Assembly (NCBI GenBank): GCA_037178675.1
Contig: JAYMGJ010000596.1
Span: forward strand, 31,801 to 95,800
Direction of reading: 5' to 3'
Source of the DNA: Scleroderma bovista
Lineage: Eukaryota; Basidiomycota; Agaricomycetes; Boletales; Sclerodermataceae
Length of the DNA: 64,000 nt
Shown piece after piece: positions 11,369-22,753 of the stretch (position 1 is the stretch's first letter; every line of letters starts with the position of its first letter). The notes under the pieces were generated by a model. That model saw only the letters and a program-made list of their open reading frames with translations. It searched no databases and was not told the DNA's origin. A program made the position numbers and the translations under genes.

Positions 11369-14287
11369 TCATAATTCAGTATGTGTCATAGCAGAACTCC
11401 CCGATCGAACCTGCTTCTCCACCTCAACTTCCCTCACAAGACTTGAAACTACTTCTTCTGGATCAACGGCCCCCTTAACTGTCGACATAGTCTCCTGTTC
11501 ATCGTGCGGCTGATTTTTTTTTAGTGCTTCCAGAACTGCTTCTCGACTTCGGCCGATGATGACTGGGGGTACAGCTGTGTTTGCCCTTTCCGTGGAGTCG
11601 GGTATGGGCAAAATAGAGGCTTCAGGTTCAGTGGCTGACACTTTGTCTTCCTCATTAGATGCTATGCCGTTGCCATTACCATGATTGAATGCGCGCTCGC
11701 CGTCCCGTTTTATCCTTCTAAGTCGCGTCTCAAAGCCGATGACGATATCCCTAATCTCTGACTCAATATCCTCGATAACAGGGAGCACCGGATTTGGCGC
11801 GGTGCCACTTGGGTGCGTGCCATTTTGGATTGAGGTCGCCTCATGAGCAAAGTCCTCGCTTGCTGTACGGCGATCAGATACTGGAGTAATGATTAAGTTT
11901 CAGTCATGGAGCTGACCTTGTATCAAACCATGATAGCGCTGCCAGTCGTTATATGTAACATCATCAAGCCACGCGTAATCGAGCCCTAAGTCCACCTGGC
12001 CTTTCTCTGCGATATCGCGCACTTTCAGCGTGGCGCTGGCGACCTGGAAGAAGTCAATTCAGCGGCGATGGGAGGGGAGTAATGTCACACAAACCTCCCG
12101 CAGTTCTAGGTCTCTTAGGGAATTGTACAGCTCAAACACTGCAGATTCGGTGGCAGACAGCCGCTCCGTGAACTTGCCAGCAACCTTTTCGACAACACGA
12201 TCCCACAAGGCAAGCTTCTCTTCTCGCTTTCTGTTCTCACCCTTGAGATTCTTGAGATAAATTTCCGCACCCTTGATATATTTTTCTGCCTCGGAGGCGA
12301 GTTCATCTATCGCGTGTCGCACTTCAGCCGAGGAAGATAGCTCAGCCGCACCTGTCTCGCGCAAAGTGCGCAGACGACTGCGGAGCTCGGCGATGCTTTG
12401 CTTCATTTGGGTCTGCAGCTCAGCTTCCCACTTGACATGGCGCAACTCGATATCAGCGCGCTTACGCGCAGTTTCCTCGGCTTTGAGGCGCTGCTGCTCA
12501 GCGAGTTCCTCTTCCGATTCTGTGGGTGGTGGAACGAAGGTCTGCTGAGAGTTGGTCGAGACACCAAGGGGTTCGTCAAGGCCGAGCTCCGCATAGAATG
12601 CGTCCATGTCAATTTCATCGTTATTGCCGGCCAACGTTGCCCGTGTGTTCTCAATCGCTGGTGTCGATGTATCATCAACGACATGGCCACGCGACAAAGA
12701 ATCATCGGAAGGACTCGACTCTTTCATAATTGGTTCTATCACAGATGTTTGTGGTTCTGGCGCTCGTTGCGTTTCGGACAGAACTGTGCCCCCGCTGATG
12801 GTCTCAACTTCGGGGGATTCCATTTGGGAGGGTAATTCAGCGGTAGAGTCCGTATGTTCTGGAGTGCCTGAGAACGCAGATCCTACCGCAGTTGAAATCA
12901 CGTAAGGGGTTGGCGTGACGTGTTCAACCGGATTTGCAGATGACTGGGTTACTGAGAGCTTCGAATTCCCTGATGTGGCCTGAGGTATAGCTGACGGCGA
13001 GGGCATCACCGTAGAAGTTAGGACATCCTCAGGTAATTCCACAGAAATGGGGGCCGATTCTGGTGACACCACTTCTGTAGATGGCTCCTGTTCCTCCGTA
13101 GATGACACCGCTTCAGGTGAAAAGACTTGAAGAGTAGGAACAGCTTCCTCTACGGCCTGCCTTCCCCTGCTGAGTTCCTTGACTTTATCCCATATTTTTG
13201 CCACGTGGGGGTCCACGAAATGCTGCCGCTGATCCTGAAGGAACAAGGCGACATGTTGCAAAGCAAGACCCGCCCGTTTTACGAGGGGGGCAATGTAGGG
13301 TTTTGCGGCATTGTAGCCCTCGTGGGTCTTGGATGCTGCCAAAAGGATATATGGTCCAGCTTGGCGCTGCCAGCGCTGGAGGTTGTACACAGCAAGCTGG
13401 GCACGCGGTGCGAAACTGTGGCAGACCATTTCAACCCGTCGGCGATACGGTGCGAGTGTCGCTCGAGCGGTGTTTACTCGCGGGGCTATGTGTCTACGCC
13501 ACTGCGGAACTACATGTCTATTCCATTCGGGGACAACGTATTTCTCCCATTGAGGGATGACGTGTTGGTTCCATTGACTTTGGGCACGGGAAATAATTGG
13601 GACGGTGACTTCAATGGCACGATGGACATAAGGTCTCGCACGTTGGACGTGAGGTGCAATAGATGGGTGAGAGAAGGCGGCTTGTAGTGGAGGTATGATG
13701 TAAGGATCAAGGACGATGCGCTTGTATTCCGACAAGCCACGACATAGGGGCGTTTGCTGATGGGAGTCTTGTGGACAAACAGATAATGCGTAGATAGTGA
13801 ACACCAGAAGAAGGATTTTGGTCATGAAGTCAAGAAAGGCTTGGAAATTTGATTTCCGCCGCTTGTTCTAAAAGCTAGTGAGAAAGAATGGTACCTGTCA
13901 AGTTAAAACCCTGACCTTTCCAAGTTTCTTAGGCTTGTTTTTCTTTGGTTTCCTTACGGAGTGCTTATCCTGTGCACACAAAAATGAGCTCCTCAATAAT
14001 TCAAGCAAAAAAATGGACATGAGAACGAGATGCAAGCGATGCTTGGGGCAGATGTACAAAGTGTGAATACTCACGACATCAGGTTCGTGGTCGTCGAAGA
14101 CATTAGTGGCCACTGCGGCTGATGCTGCAACATGTGCTCCTCCAGATGCCAGCGGACTAGATGCCACTGGTGCGCTTCCAATATCCTGGATAAGAGATGT
14201 GCGTGCTGGACGTGGTGCTCCATGTGAGGATTGTGATCTTGACACTGGTGGAGATGGCGCCACCGGTGTTCTGCGCGTGACGACCAT
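11369..14287 (-). CDS. Conserved fungal membrane/coiled-coil protein, unknown function
   Basis: A multi-exon minus-strand gene. The first exon begins MVVTRRTPVAPSPP (ATG at 14287; an upstream GTG is ignored). It is Ser/Pro/Ala-rich and leads through a lysine cluster (KPKKNKPKKLGK) to a hydrophobic segment MTKILLLVFTIYALSVC near 13825-13770, probably a membrane anchor. The long exon that follows is rich in repeats of the form PHVQRARPYVHRA, QWNQHVIPQWEKYV and PEWNRHVVPQWRRH, then an acidic Ser/Thr-rich region, and a helical coiled-coil part (RLKAEETARKRADIELRHVK). Spliced downstream exons add LGLDYAWLDDVTYNDWQRYH and end at 11369. I recognise the architecture as conserved among mushroom fungi but know no function. 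The overall gene is well supported; some junctions are guesses. Confidence 0.7.
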
Positions 14288-14445
14288 GGCCACAAATACG
14301 AATGTTTAAGTTTCCTTTGTCTGCAGTGAAAATGTCAGTTGTCGGCCAACATAAATTCAGACCTGCGTTTGCGAAGCGTCGCCACCGGTGTTTGTTTTCG
14401 CTGACGCGCCGTGTAGACCTTTGTTTGTCCTGGTTGACGCACACA

Positions 14446-14453
14446 TTATATAA
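14446..14453 (+). promoter_or_regulatory. Possible TATA box of the 14480 gene
   Basis: The AT-rich run 'ttatataa' stands about 30 bp upstream of the ATG at 14480, inside a 192-bp divergent intergenic region shared with the minus-strand gene starting at 14287. It is close to the start codon for a TATA box, so the real start of transcription could be very near the ATG, or the motif may be chance. Confidence 0.3.
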
Positions 14454-14479
14454 TCATTCCCCCTATCACGCGTTCCTCC

Positions 14480-16505
14480 ATGAAGGTCAAAGTGACATAC
14501 GCGAACAAGCGCAGACGCGCCCATGTCGACGACGCACACCAGTCGCCGCCGTTACAGACATTGGATCCAGAAAAGGATGGCGTCACCCGGTCTGAAATGG
14601 AACGGAGAATGCTTAAGCGGTCTCGCCATGTCGCGTTTGTCGAGCAAAATGAGGATAACGTCGAAAGACCAGTCATCGAAGAGAGACTGGAAAAAAGAAT
14701 GAAACGTTCTTACGAGCGTGTCGCTGTTGCTCAAGTAGAGTGGGGAATGCTTCCCAGAGGTTCTGAGTTTCAGGCGGACACCCATGAATCTGTAGTTCAG
14801 CAGCCACTTCCCCACGAGCCGCTTTCCCTCGTCCAACCTTCTAGCATGCTGTCTCGCACGAGCTCGAGTGCACTCAAAGAAAACGCTCTCGTGTCCCCAT
14901 TTTCCAGCCGTCCAGGAGCTCTTGTTCGTGCCTCAAAGAAAAGATCGCCAAAGCGCAGGTTAAGTAAGGAATCGCGCATTCCCTTGCAAGTAAAATCACG
15001 CACTCTCTCAACTATCTTCGAGAAAAAAGGCGACCGACGCCTGTCCCGAAAGGACACCATCTCATCGCTCCGTGGCGCTAGATCTCCTATGGCTGCAATG
15101 CATCAGCGCCGTTCATCGAGCCCTTCTACATCGTGTATGCGTTCTCCGGTCATTAAAACATGCTTCTTGTCCTCGCCAATGGCCCCCTCACACGCATACA
15201 AAGATGTACCTGACACCCCTTCATTCTTCAATGGAAACCCGCAATTCCACTCAACCCCTCTCTTCTCTCGCGTAAACGACAACGCCCTTAGCCACCCATT
15301 TGATGCCGATAATCTCCCTAGTTTCAGCGGAGAGCCAATGGATGTATGCGATAACGGCGCCCACATGCCCAGAGCTGAGGTACCCCGCCATCGTCAAACT
15401 ATCAACAACGGCATTCCTCCTTCAGGAGAGTTCATAGTTGGGCCATCTTCTGTCGTAAAAGTCCTTGCTGTGACTGCAAAAATGTTTGACACCAATGAAA
15501 GTTTCCAAACCAATCTTTCTCCAGGGTCAAGGGCGGTCCAAGGGTCCCTTACCAGGGACGCCGGAAACCGAGCTTACATAGGGGAGTACATGATTCCGTT
15601 GCATAGTTCACCATCAATTTCGAGGGGTGCCACATCTACTACGAAGATAGCGGCGCTAGCCCCTAGTCCCGCCGCGCAGGATGGACCCTCATCTGATCTT
15701 CGTGCCTACTCATCTGCGGGTGACAACGGCCCGCTGACACCTCCCACATCACCTACAAAAAGTGCCGCTGGCCCACCGCTGGATTTGGTGCAGGTAATGT
15801 CAAAGCTTGAGCTTGGTGGTACGTACGAGAAATGAATTTCGCCTCCGTTGATACACGTCAGATGACTTGTAATTACATTGACTCTTTGTCTGTGACTCCA
15901 CTTCCTTTTCCAGAATTTACTGATCAGGTGGTTCGGTGTTTGCATCCTGCTTACATCCGTTGTACACAGATGGGCGCGCTGGCGCTCGGTCCGACGAGGA
16001 GACCCACCGGTCCACACGGTCCACCTTCCAAACACGCTCTCATTCCCTCAATGAACCTGTCTCGGAGACAACTTGTACCTCCAAAACAACAGTTGCCCCC
16101 AAACGCACACGCGCAAGCACCATCCGTGCGTCTGACTTCAACCGCCCACAGCCAAAGTCAATTGTGGGTCCTGTCGCAGGCTCAGCGGCACGTGTGTCGT
16201 CGACTGCACTCAGTATAGCTGGCCCAAGTGGATCTGGTGTAGGTGCGCGTCATACCCGCAAGGACACGGACAGCGGCCCAAGCTCTGCTAAGGTGCGTGC
16301 TGCTGTGGTGATCTCCGAATCGGACTCGGAAGACGAGTTGTTGCTGAGGGAACCATGGCTTGAGGACCTGGAATATCTCGGTTTGTCGGTGCCAAAGAAA
16401 TGGAAGGAGGGGGAGGCCGACCTGCTGAATTTGGTTGCTGGAAAGGTATGGCGCGATGAGGAGGAACCAGCTTCGTCTCGCCGTTATTGGACGAGGAGGC
16501 GTTAA
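14480..16505 (+). CDS. Serine-rich nuclear-like protein with KEN and CDK-site motifs, unknown
   Basis: The first exon (14480 to about 15821) is an open frame starting MKVKVTYANKRRRAHVDD. It is basic and serine-rich throughout, with many short SP/TP sites, a KEN tripeptide in SALKENALVSP, basic clusters (ASKKRSPKRRLS) and a CDK-like PLTPPTSPTK before DLVQVMSKLELG. One intron (about 15822-15970), joined with D at the junction, leads to a second exon ending at 16505. That exon contains an acidic VVISESDSEDELLL and a helical LEDLEYLGLSVPKKW. The mix of nuclear-localisation-like and phosphorylation-like motifs suggests a cell-cycle or chromatin protein, but I recognise no domain. The second exon could be a separate gene. 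Confidence 0.55.
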
Positions 16506-16967
16506 GCATGAGCTGCACATACCAACCTTTCAAGTGAGTATCATCTTCGCCTTCATTCGTTGTTCAGTGTAACACTCTAGATGTTTTGACCGCGCACCGT
16601 TGACTCCTTGGAGGACAGACGAATGACTGTTTATTTTTTTATGAAACAAGCCCATTGAACTCATAGCCGTAGACTCCTTTCAGCATGCCGCATCGACCAT
16701 GTTGTCGTCCTCACTTGTAAGTATGATGGAAATGGACCATTCCTGTTCTCCTGTATCATCCCACTGTCGTTTCCTGCACCGCAGGCCTGTATCGGGCTAA
16801 TTGACAAACCATATCGCCGGTTACAGTGTTGTACAAAAGTATATGATCAGAATACATGGAACTGGTATGCGCCAAACTAGATCAGCACAGTACTAATCAG
16901 GAAAACATCCCATCGAACGCATCGAGCGCAATAAACTAATCGCTGCTAAGCTTATCGATATGCTCAG
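16506..16967. other. Convergent 3' intergenic region
   Basis: This lies between the stops of the plus-strand 14480 gene and the minus-strand Smr gene. It is AT-rich in parts and must hold both 3' ends. No gene is seen. Confidence 0.5.
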
Positions 16968-19131
16968 TCAGCATCCAGAGTTCTGTCCTCGCACGACTAG
17001 CCCGCCATCCCAAACGCTCACGTTCCAACCGTCCCGCACGAGTGCGTTTCGGATGGCGGGCTTGAGAACCCCCACGCCATTCGCAGAGTGCGTACCACGG
17101 CCAGTGATGATCCTGAGTGGTCTGGCTGAAGACGAGAACACGGAAGTGTGAAGTGGTCTAACATCGAAAAAGGCCGACAACTTACAGGGAGAACAGCCTT
17201 CATTGTCCAGGACTTCACGGACGATCACGACAGCTTCAGAAACACATGTACCGTGCAAGTCGAGCGTGTTTGGGTCGGAGCTTCGACGCCTGGATCATGT
17301 GTCAGTCCACAGTAAGCACGGAACCGACGGCGTGACAGGACCGTTTAGCCTCTACCATCCTCCGCGCGTCATCGAGCCCCTCGCGTCTCGTAACTTGATG
17401 CATCTCACGCGCCTAAACACAACAACAGACCACACATTAGCACGCAAACGGAACACCAGCGCCTTCCACTGGGAAGACTCACTCTCTCCGCGAGATACTG
17501 CGCGACTTCACCACCCCTCGACTTGGCGTTCCCCGCACGCCATGCCTTTGACGCCTCACGCAAGAGCTCAGCCCGCTTCTTCCAACTCTCGGTCATGTGT
17601 CTCCTCATATGCCGTCGTGTGGCTGTGAGCTCGCCGACGTCACCCTTACCGCCTTTGCCGAGTCCATTGCCGGCCCCGCGTACCTTGGCGTTCCCAGTGC
17701 CGCGGGGTCCATTGTATGCAGGGATGCTCAGCGAGAGTGGGTGTGGCCCGTTGTCTGGAGGGGGCTTGCGGGGCGCGACGATCTGCCATCCGAGGGCACC
17801 AGCGTTCTGTGATGCCGTCAGGGAGGTTGGTTTACGTTTTGTTGGGGACTGGGGAGACGGCGGGCTGTCTCGAGGCGATAGCAAACCCGCTCCGTTCGTC
17901 ATACGAACTGGGGATTTGGCGGTTGGAGAAGTCGGGGAAGAAAGTAATGAAGACGTGGAAGTCGGGGACTGCGGAAGGTGGTATGCTCCCATTGCCAAAC
18001 TACCTTGTTGGAGATCGAGCTCAAGTTCGAGAAGGAACTGTACGATATCGATGGCGCGGTCCCCGCACTCCTGTGTTGCTGTGAATGCAAGTTGAGCATC
18101 AGAGAAAACGGTGGAACGCCGTTCGGGGTTTAGAGTAGCATAAGCTGGGGAATCACGGATGACGTCGAGTAGCGTGAAAAGAGCAGACTCGGAAGTAAGG
18201 GGGGATTTGGGACTTCGTGGACTTTTGTTTTTTTCCACAATGTCGGAGAGAGCTGCACGGACAGCCTGGGCAGGCGACGAGTAACTTGGAGAGTGGAAGT
18301 AGGGCTGGAAAAAGTTAGGTTGGTGAGGGGGAAGTAGAGTCGCTAGGTGTTCAGACAGCGAGGAGATCTGCGACCACATATCTGGTTGAGATTTTGAAAA
18401 TGGTTCAGCGGTTTGTATTGGTATGTGGTGTCTTTGGCGTATGTCGACAACAGTGATAGTTTTTCCTCGTGTATTCTTCTTTTTCGGAGACTTCTTGCTT
18501 GGTGAAGGTAATTGGGCCTTTTTCTTGGTCCCTACGAGGTGCCAAATTCCTTCATCCTCAGGGTCATGAGCCTGGTCGTCATCTAAGCCGTCCAAGCCAC
18601 GCTCTTCCAATTCGCGCAAATATTCGTTGGTCAGTAAATTCTCCACCACAGATTCCATGTCAACATCAAATCCATCCCCAGAGTCTGCATCGCTCAGGGC
18701 GCGCCTAAGTTTGGAAGGAGAAATATGGGGTAAAGCTGCTTGCAAAAACCCTAGGGGAGAGGTGAACGACTGGTTGGAGAGAACAGAAGAGTCGGATGTC
18801 GAACTCTCTGTTGTTTCTGGGTAATAGTCTGTGAAACTGCACCAATCGTCGGTGGTGTGGTACTGGGAGGAGATGTGAGCAGAATTAAGCTCATCGCAGA
18901 GCTCTCTTTCGTACTGTTCGGTGGCATCCTTTGCTAGCTCTTGCAGGGTAGCTCGGAGAGTTGCCACCTGGTCTGAAGGGGGTACATATGGACTGCCTTC
19001 CACCTCGGCGACGAGCGCCGCTAAGAGGGAGGTGTCCAATGGCGGACAGAATTCCGCCTGACCCGCCAGTGAGTATATCGACAGTACAGGAATCGCCCTC
19101 GCACCTTCAAATCGTCGAATAGCGAGTTCAT
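16968..19131 (-). CDS. DUF1771-Smr domain nuclease, Cue2-like
   Basis: A protein of the Smr hydrolase family; the yeast relative Cue2 cuts mRNA at stalled ribosomes. Exon 1 (MNSLFDDLK, ATG at 19131; an in-frame ATG at 19209 is an alternative) splices to AEFCPPLDTSLLAALVAEVEG. The long middle exon has a helical region with CUE-like character (SPLGFLQAALPHISPSKLRRAL), an acidic GIWHLVGTKKK segment and a low-complexity Ser/Pro linker. The DUF1771 helix follows (SWKKRAELLREASKAWRAG). After an intron come the Smr landmarks TLDLHGTCVSEAV and RIITGRGTHS, and the protein ends GQNSGC. The LDLHGT and GRGTHS motifs, which mark the Smr active fold, are both intact. The CUE assignment is tentative. Confidence 0.85.
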
Positions 19132-19365
19132 TGTCTGTAGCAGAGGCTGGTATTCAAAGTCCCTCGAGCGTGTACACTGTATATGCCTCGCCGCCAAGTC
19201 GAGGTCCATCAGCGTGTACGATCATGTGATGTGGCGGTGCACTGACCTCACTGCCCTTCTACTACCTTGTCCTTCGCTTGTGTGTATTGTCTTCCTAGCA
19301 ATCGAAGCCGTCGACCGTGTCAAAGTAGTCTCGCTTACGAATATTCAAATAGTGGGCCGACAGCC

Positions 19366-19913
19366 ATGCTTTTCTATCTCTCCCTCCTCACAGCCCTTGC
19401 ATTACTGGTAATGCGTAAGTCAGTCACTGCGGATATCTTCAGGTCACTCATATCTGCGATCCAGTCGGGTACCGCTATCATGCCATCATACTTCCCCACG
19501 TCTCCGCCAAGGTCAGGTCCATCTTCCCCGGCCTGAACCACTACACCCCCTTGTCGACCTTCTCGAGTCAAGCAGACGCAGGTCTGTCTTCGACCCTGTT
19601 CGACATTGAGGCAAACGTAAGGGATGGTGATTCACGAGCCGGCCTCGACGAACGCGGTACCCAGGAGGTGTTGGAAATCATGCGGAGAGAGCGGGTCGAG
19701 TGCGTTATCATTCTGCAGATGAGGGCTGCGGCTGATGTACTCATGGGCGTCTACAGCTTCGACCAGGCCAGGTTGATTCGTCATAATCAGATCCTTGCTC
19801 GGAATGGTATCGATCCTTCTGGTGTGTCTCTTTCGAGATTTCGATTCGGGTTATCTGACCCCTTTCGGTCCTTAGGTATGCCGATGGACTCCAAGGCTGT
19901 TACGAGGTTATAG
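19366..19913 (+). CDS. Small conserved signal-anchored protein, 133 residues
   Basis: Exons 19366-19407, 19443-19699, 19757-19821 and 19876-19913 splice in phase to 134 codons, with introns of 35, 57 and 54 nt. The N terminus (MLFYLSLLTALALL) is a hydrophobic signal or anchor. The body contains YRYHAIILPHVSAKVRSIF, then an acidic SSTLFDIEANVRDGDSRAG. The C-terminal part is DERGTQEVLEIMRRERV, DFDQARLIRHNQILARNG and IDPSGMPMDSKAVTRL, which looks strongly conserved. I know of similar uncharacterised fungal proteins but no function. It is divergent from the Smr gene, with about 230 bp between starts. Confidence 0.75.
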
Positions 19914-20143
19914 TCGTTGTCTCGTGTCACCCTTTCATTTTACCCTCGCATATTTAGTCATCCACGTTCATTCGCCTTCTCAACCTAGTTTTTTTCATCA
20001 CCTATTGTTACACAATACTGTGGACTCTGTTCCTTTATACATGCATTGATATCTATACACTTGTTGTGTACTGCCTTAACAGGGGAATGATTGCCTTTTG
20101 CGTAAATTTTCAAAGTCGTGCAAACAACCTTGTCAACGACAGC

Positions 20144-20999
20144 ATGGAGCCATCCAAATGGCGTTTTTCTGAGGACGAGGATGAGACATACTTTGAGGTT
20201 TGTAGCATCTCATCCAGTAACTTGGGTTCAAACTAATCTATGCCAGCGCAAGCAACCCCGCGCGAAGCGTCGCAAGGGCAATACCGGAAAACCAGTTGCA
20301 GCTAGCCACCGCATCACTCGTGCAACAGCCTCTTTATCTGATTTACTGGATGCCTTTCAGTTTGGAATACAGCTAGGACCGTCATATGATGACACAGATC
20401 AAAAGGGCAGCCGTTTCTTTGAGTCTGTGATCGAGGACCTCCTTCCTGAGTTTACACAGTCCCGCTATAATACCTGGGTTCAAACGTGCGGTACAGGAGA
20501 ATCTGTATGTATAACATTTTTACGCTTCCGATAACGAATTCCTGAGCGTATGTAGGGTGAAGTTATTCGTCCGTTATCACGCTACGAAACGACTGCGATG
20601 GTGGGCTATGTAATGGAGAGGAACAAGGAAACACCTTCTGTCGCCAACGATATCATACTGCGAAAGCTAGAGCTTCTACGGGTACGTACAATTTGTTGGC
20701 TGTGAACAAAGGCTTATCAAACGCAGCAACGTCGCAAAGCGAACCTTCGAGAGCCTTTCCAGTCCCCCCAAAAAAATGACACACTAACGCCACTGCAAGC
20801 CCTACCATTGGCTGTTCTACCGGAATCACTAAACTATTTGAGAAGTATCCCGACCACACCTTATGAGAATTCCTTTGCCTCGCGTTTGTACGGATCGAAA
20901 CCATCGAAGACTCCCGGACTGGTCGCAGTCGATTGGGAAACGCGCACGCCTTGGATGAACCTCATGGACGATATTCACGAACACCATTGTATTGCATAG
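20144..20999 (+). CDS. Unknown basic fungal protein (intact paralogue)
   Basis: Exons begin at ATG 20144 (MEPSKWRFSEDEDETYFE), followed by an exon with KQPRAKRRKGNTGKPVAASH, DLLDAFQFGIQLGPSYDD and FFESVIEDLLPEF. The next exon is GEVIRPLSRYETTAMVGYVM, and the last starts QRRKANLREPFQSPQ and ends MDDIHEHHCIA at 20999. Introns are short GT-AG. No domain is recognised. The Lys/Arg-rich segment near residue 20 suggests nucleic-acid binding or nuclear entry, which is only a guess. The duplicate at 24809-25622 is broken, so this is the copy likely to function. Confidence 0.6.
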
Positions 21000-22308
21000 T
21001 GAGGAACTTTGTATGCGCCGTGTCTTCTATTGATGATACAACCTTTAGTCCTGAAAGAGACCAGTCTGAGCGACTGCGAATGGCTATCACCTACGTTTCC
21101 CTTCAGCCTTGCCATCTCAAACAGGTGCATGACCTGCTCACCAGGGTATTCTGGGATGGCATCGATGGTAGCTGTTTTCTCTTGGTGCTACGACCAGCAT
21201 GGCCACTCACTGATATGCCTTTTCGGTAGTAAGTGATTCATTGCAATACTCACCAGAGCGTTGCACTGTCGTAGCCATGTATGGGCATTTGGTGGTGGGC
21301 GTAGCGCTTCTGAGCTCACCTCAAGAAACCTACATAACGTATCTTGCCGTCAGAGCAGGCTGGGACAACTCCCAAATAGCAACGTGCGCTCTTTTCTTTG
21401 ATTGACCGATCGACGCATGACTGACTATCAAATCGTGCTCTCCAGAACGATTCTCTATCATTTAATCTCACTTAATCCACATAGGGACATCACTTTGCAT
21501 GTCTCTGCCAATAATCCGGCGATGGTGCGTTATCGACATCAAATGCGAGGATAAATGCATTTACCATGGATCCGTCAGCTACTGTACAACCGCTTCGGAT
21601 TCAAAGCTGAGGGGTTTATTGTAGGGTTCTATGAAGACTATCTCCACTCACAGTCGCGTGCTTCGATGAACGCGTTTCGGCTGCGCCTCCGACGATGAAC
21701 ACTCACACTTTTCGGCATACCGTCAAGGGTGGATGGAGCCAGTCCCAGTGACAATATGCTCTTCTGGCACTCAGCACAATTCACTACACCCTTTCGACTC
21801 ACTACTCCCGTGTAACTCGGGAATGTTTTGTGAATTTCGAGCGACTTCGCCCATGCGTGAATATAAAATACATTTGGATGACAATGTATCAATCATTCAT
21901 AGCACATGAGAATTTGATGTTGGCAGCAGTTAACTCCAAAGTTAGGCGCAGATATTAAGTCAGAGAAGATGAATTAGATGGTCTGCAAGTAAATTGGTAA
22001 AGGCCTTTGTTATCTTCCAGATTGGCACCAATCACTCTTATGGACAACCTGGATAGTAAGCACTCCACTGTATTGAAAGTCTTGTATTTATAACACTGAA
22101 TCAATTCCAGACTTCGTCATGATACTATACAACCGACTTTTTTTTCTCTTTTTCTTGGTACATATATGAACACAGCACCACCGAGTCTCCCGAAACCAAA
22201 GACCTTCAATGTATCTTACACCCATGGGAATACTTTCATGACAGGTAAACATTCGTCCTCTCAAGGGCATGTCAATTGGCCGTTATTGTTTGTCAAACAA
22301 GAATCTGT

Positions 22309-22753
22309 TCAAGATGATGCATTTATCTTGGCCACCTCACTCATTCCATTGTGGAACTTACTCAGGTCAATAGATGTAGATCGCCCATTTTGATCTTTAT
22401 CTTTGCAGGTGCAACCCAGGGTGGTTCCAGAGAGGGAGCAGCCACTGCAAGTCGATGAATAATCTCCGCTGTTTTAATAACGGGTCACCATCACCGAATT
22501 GACATGTAAAATGATGGCTTACTCACCTTTCTTCACAGTACAATATCCCGTTCAGATTTTCAAGACATTGGTCTAGGTCGATGGACGTCTGAACGTATGT
22601 CACGCCATCTGATTTTTGACAACTCGAAGAGAGCGTGCTGCCACTCAAGGAGATACCCTTGCAGGTATAAGCAAAGGCATCCAATTCATCAGCAACAGAA
22701 CAGATTGAAAGCGCTGCCAGGATGAGAGAGACTGAAATGCGGAAGAGATGCAT
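22309..22753 (-). CDS. Secreted cyanovirin-N homology (CVNH) protein, copy 1
   Basis: Two exons, 22753-22527 and 22444-22309, give 120 codons plus stop. Residues 1-21 are a signal peptide ending near SVADEL. The mature part has two CVNH-type repeats. The first is FAYTCKGISLSGSTLSSSC..TSIDLDQCLENLNGILYC. The second, encoded by exon 2, is GCSLSGTTLGCTCKDKD..STSIDLSKFHNG. CVNH proteins are small glycan-binding lectins found in fungi, ferns and cyanobacteria. The pairing of one repeat per exon and the matching cysteines support the call. The ligand is unknown. A second copy lies at 26654-27095. Plus-strand open frames over exon 2 are shadows. Confidence 0.8.
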
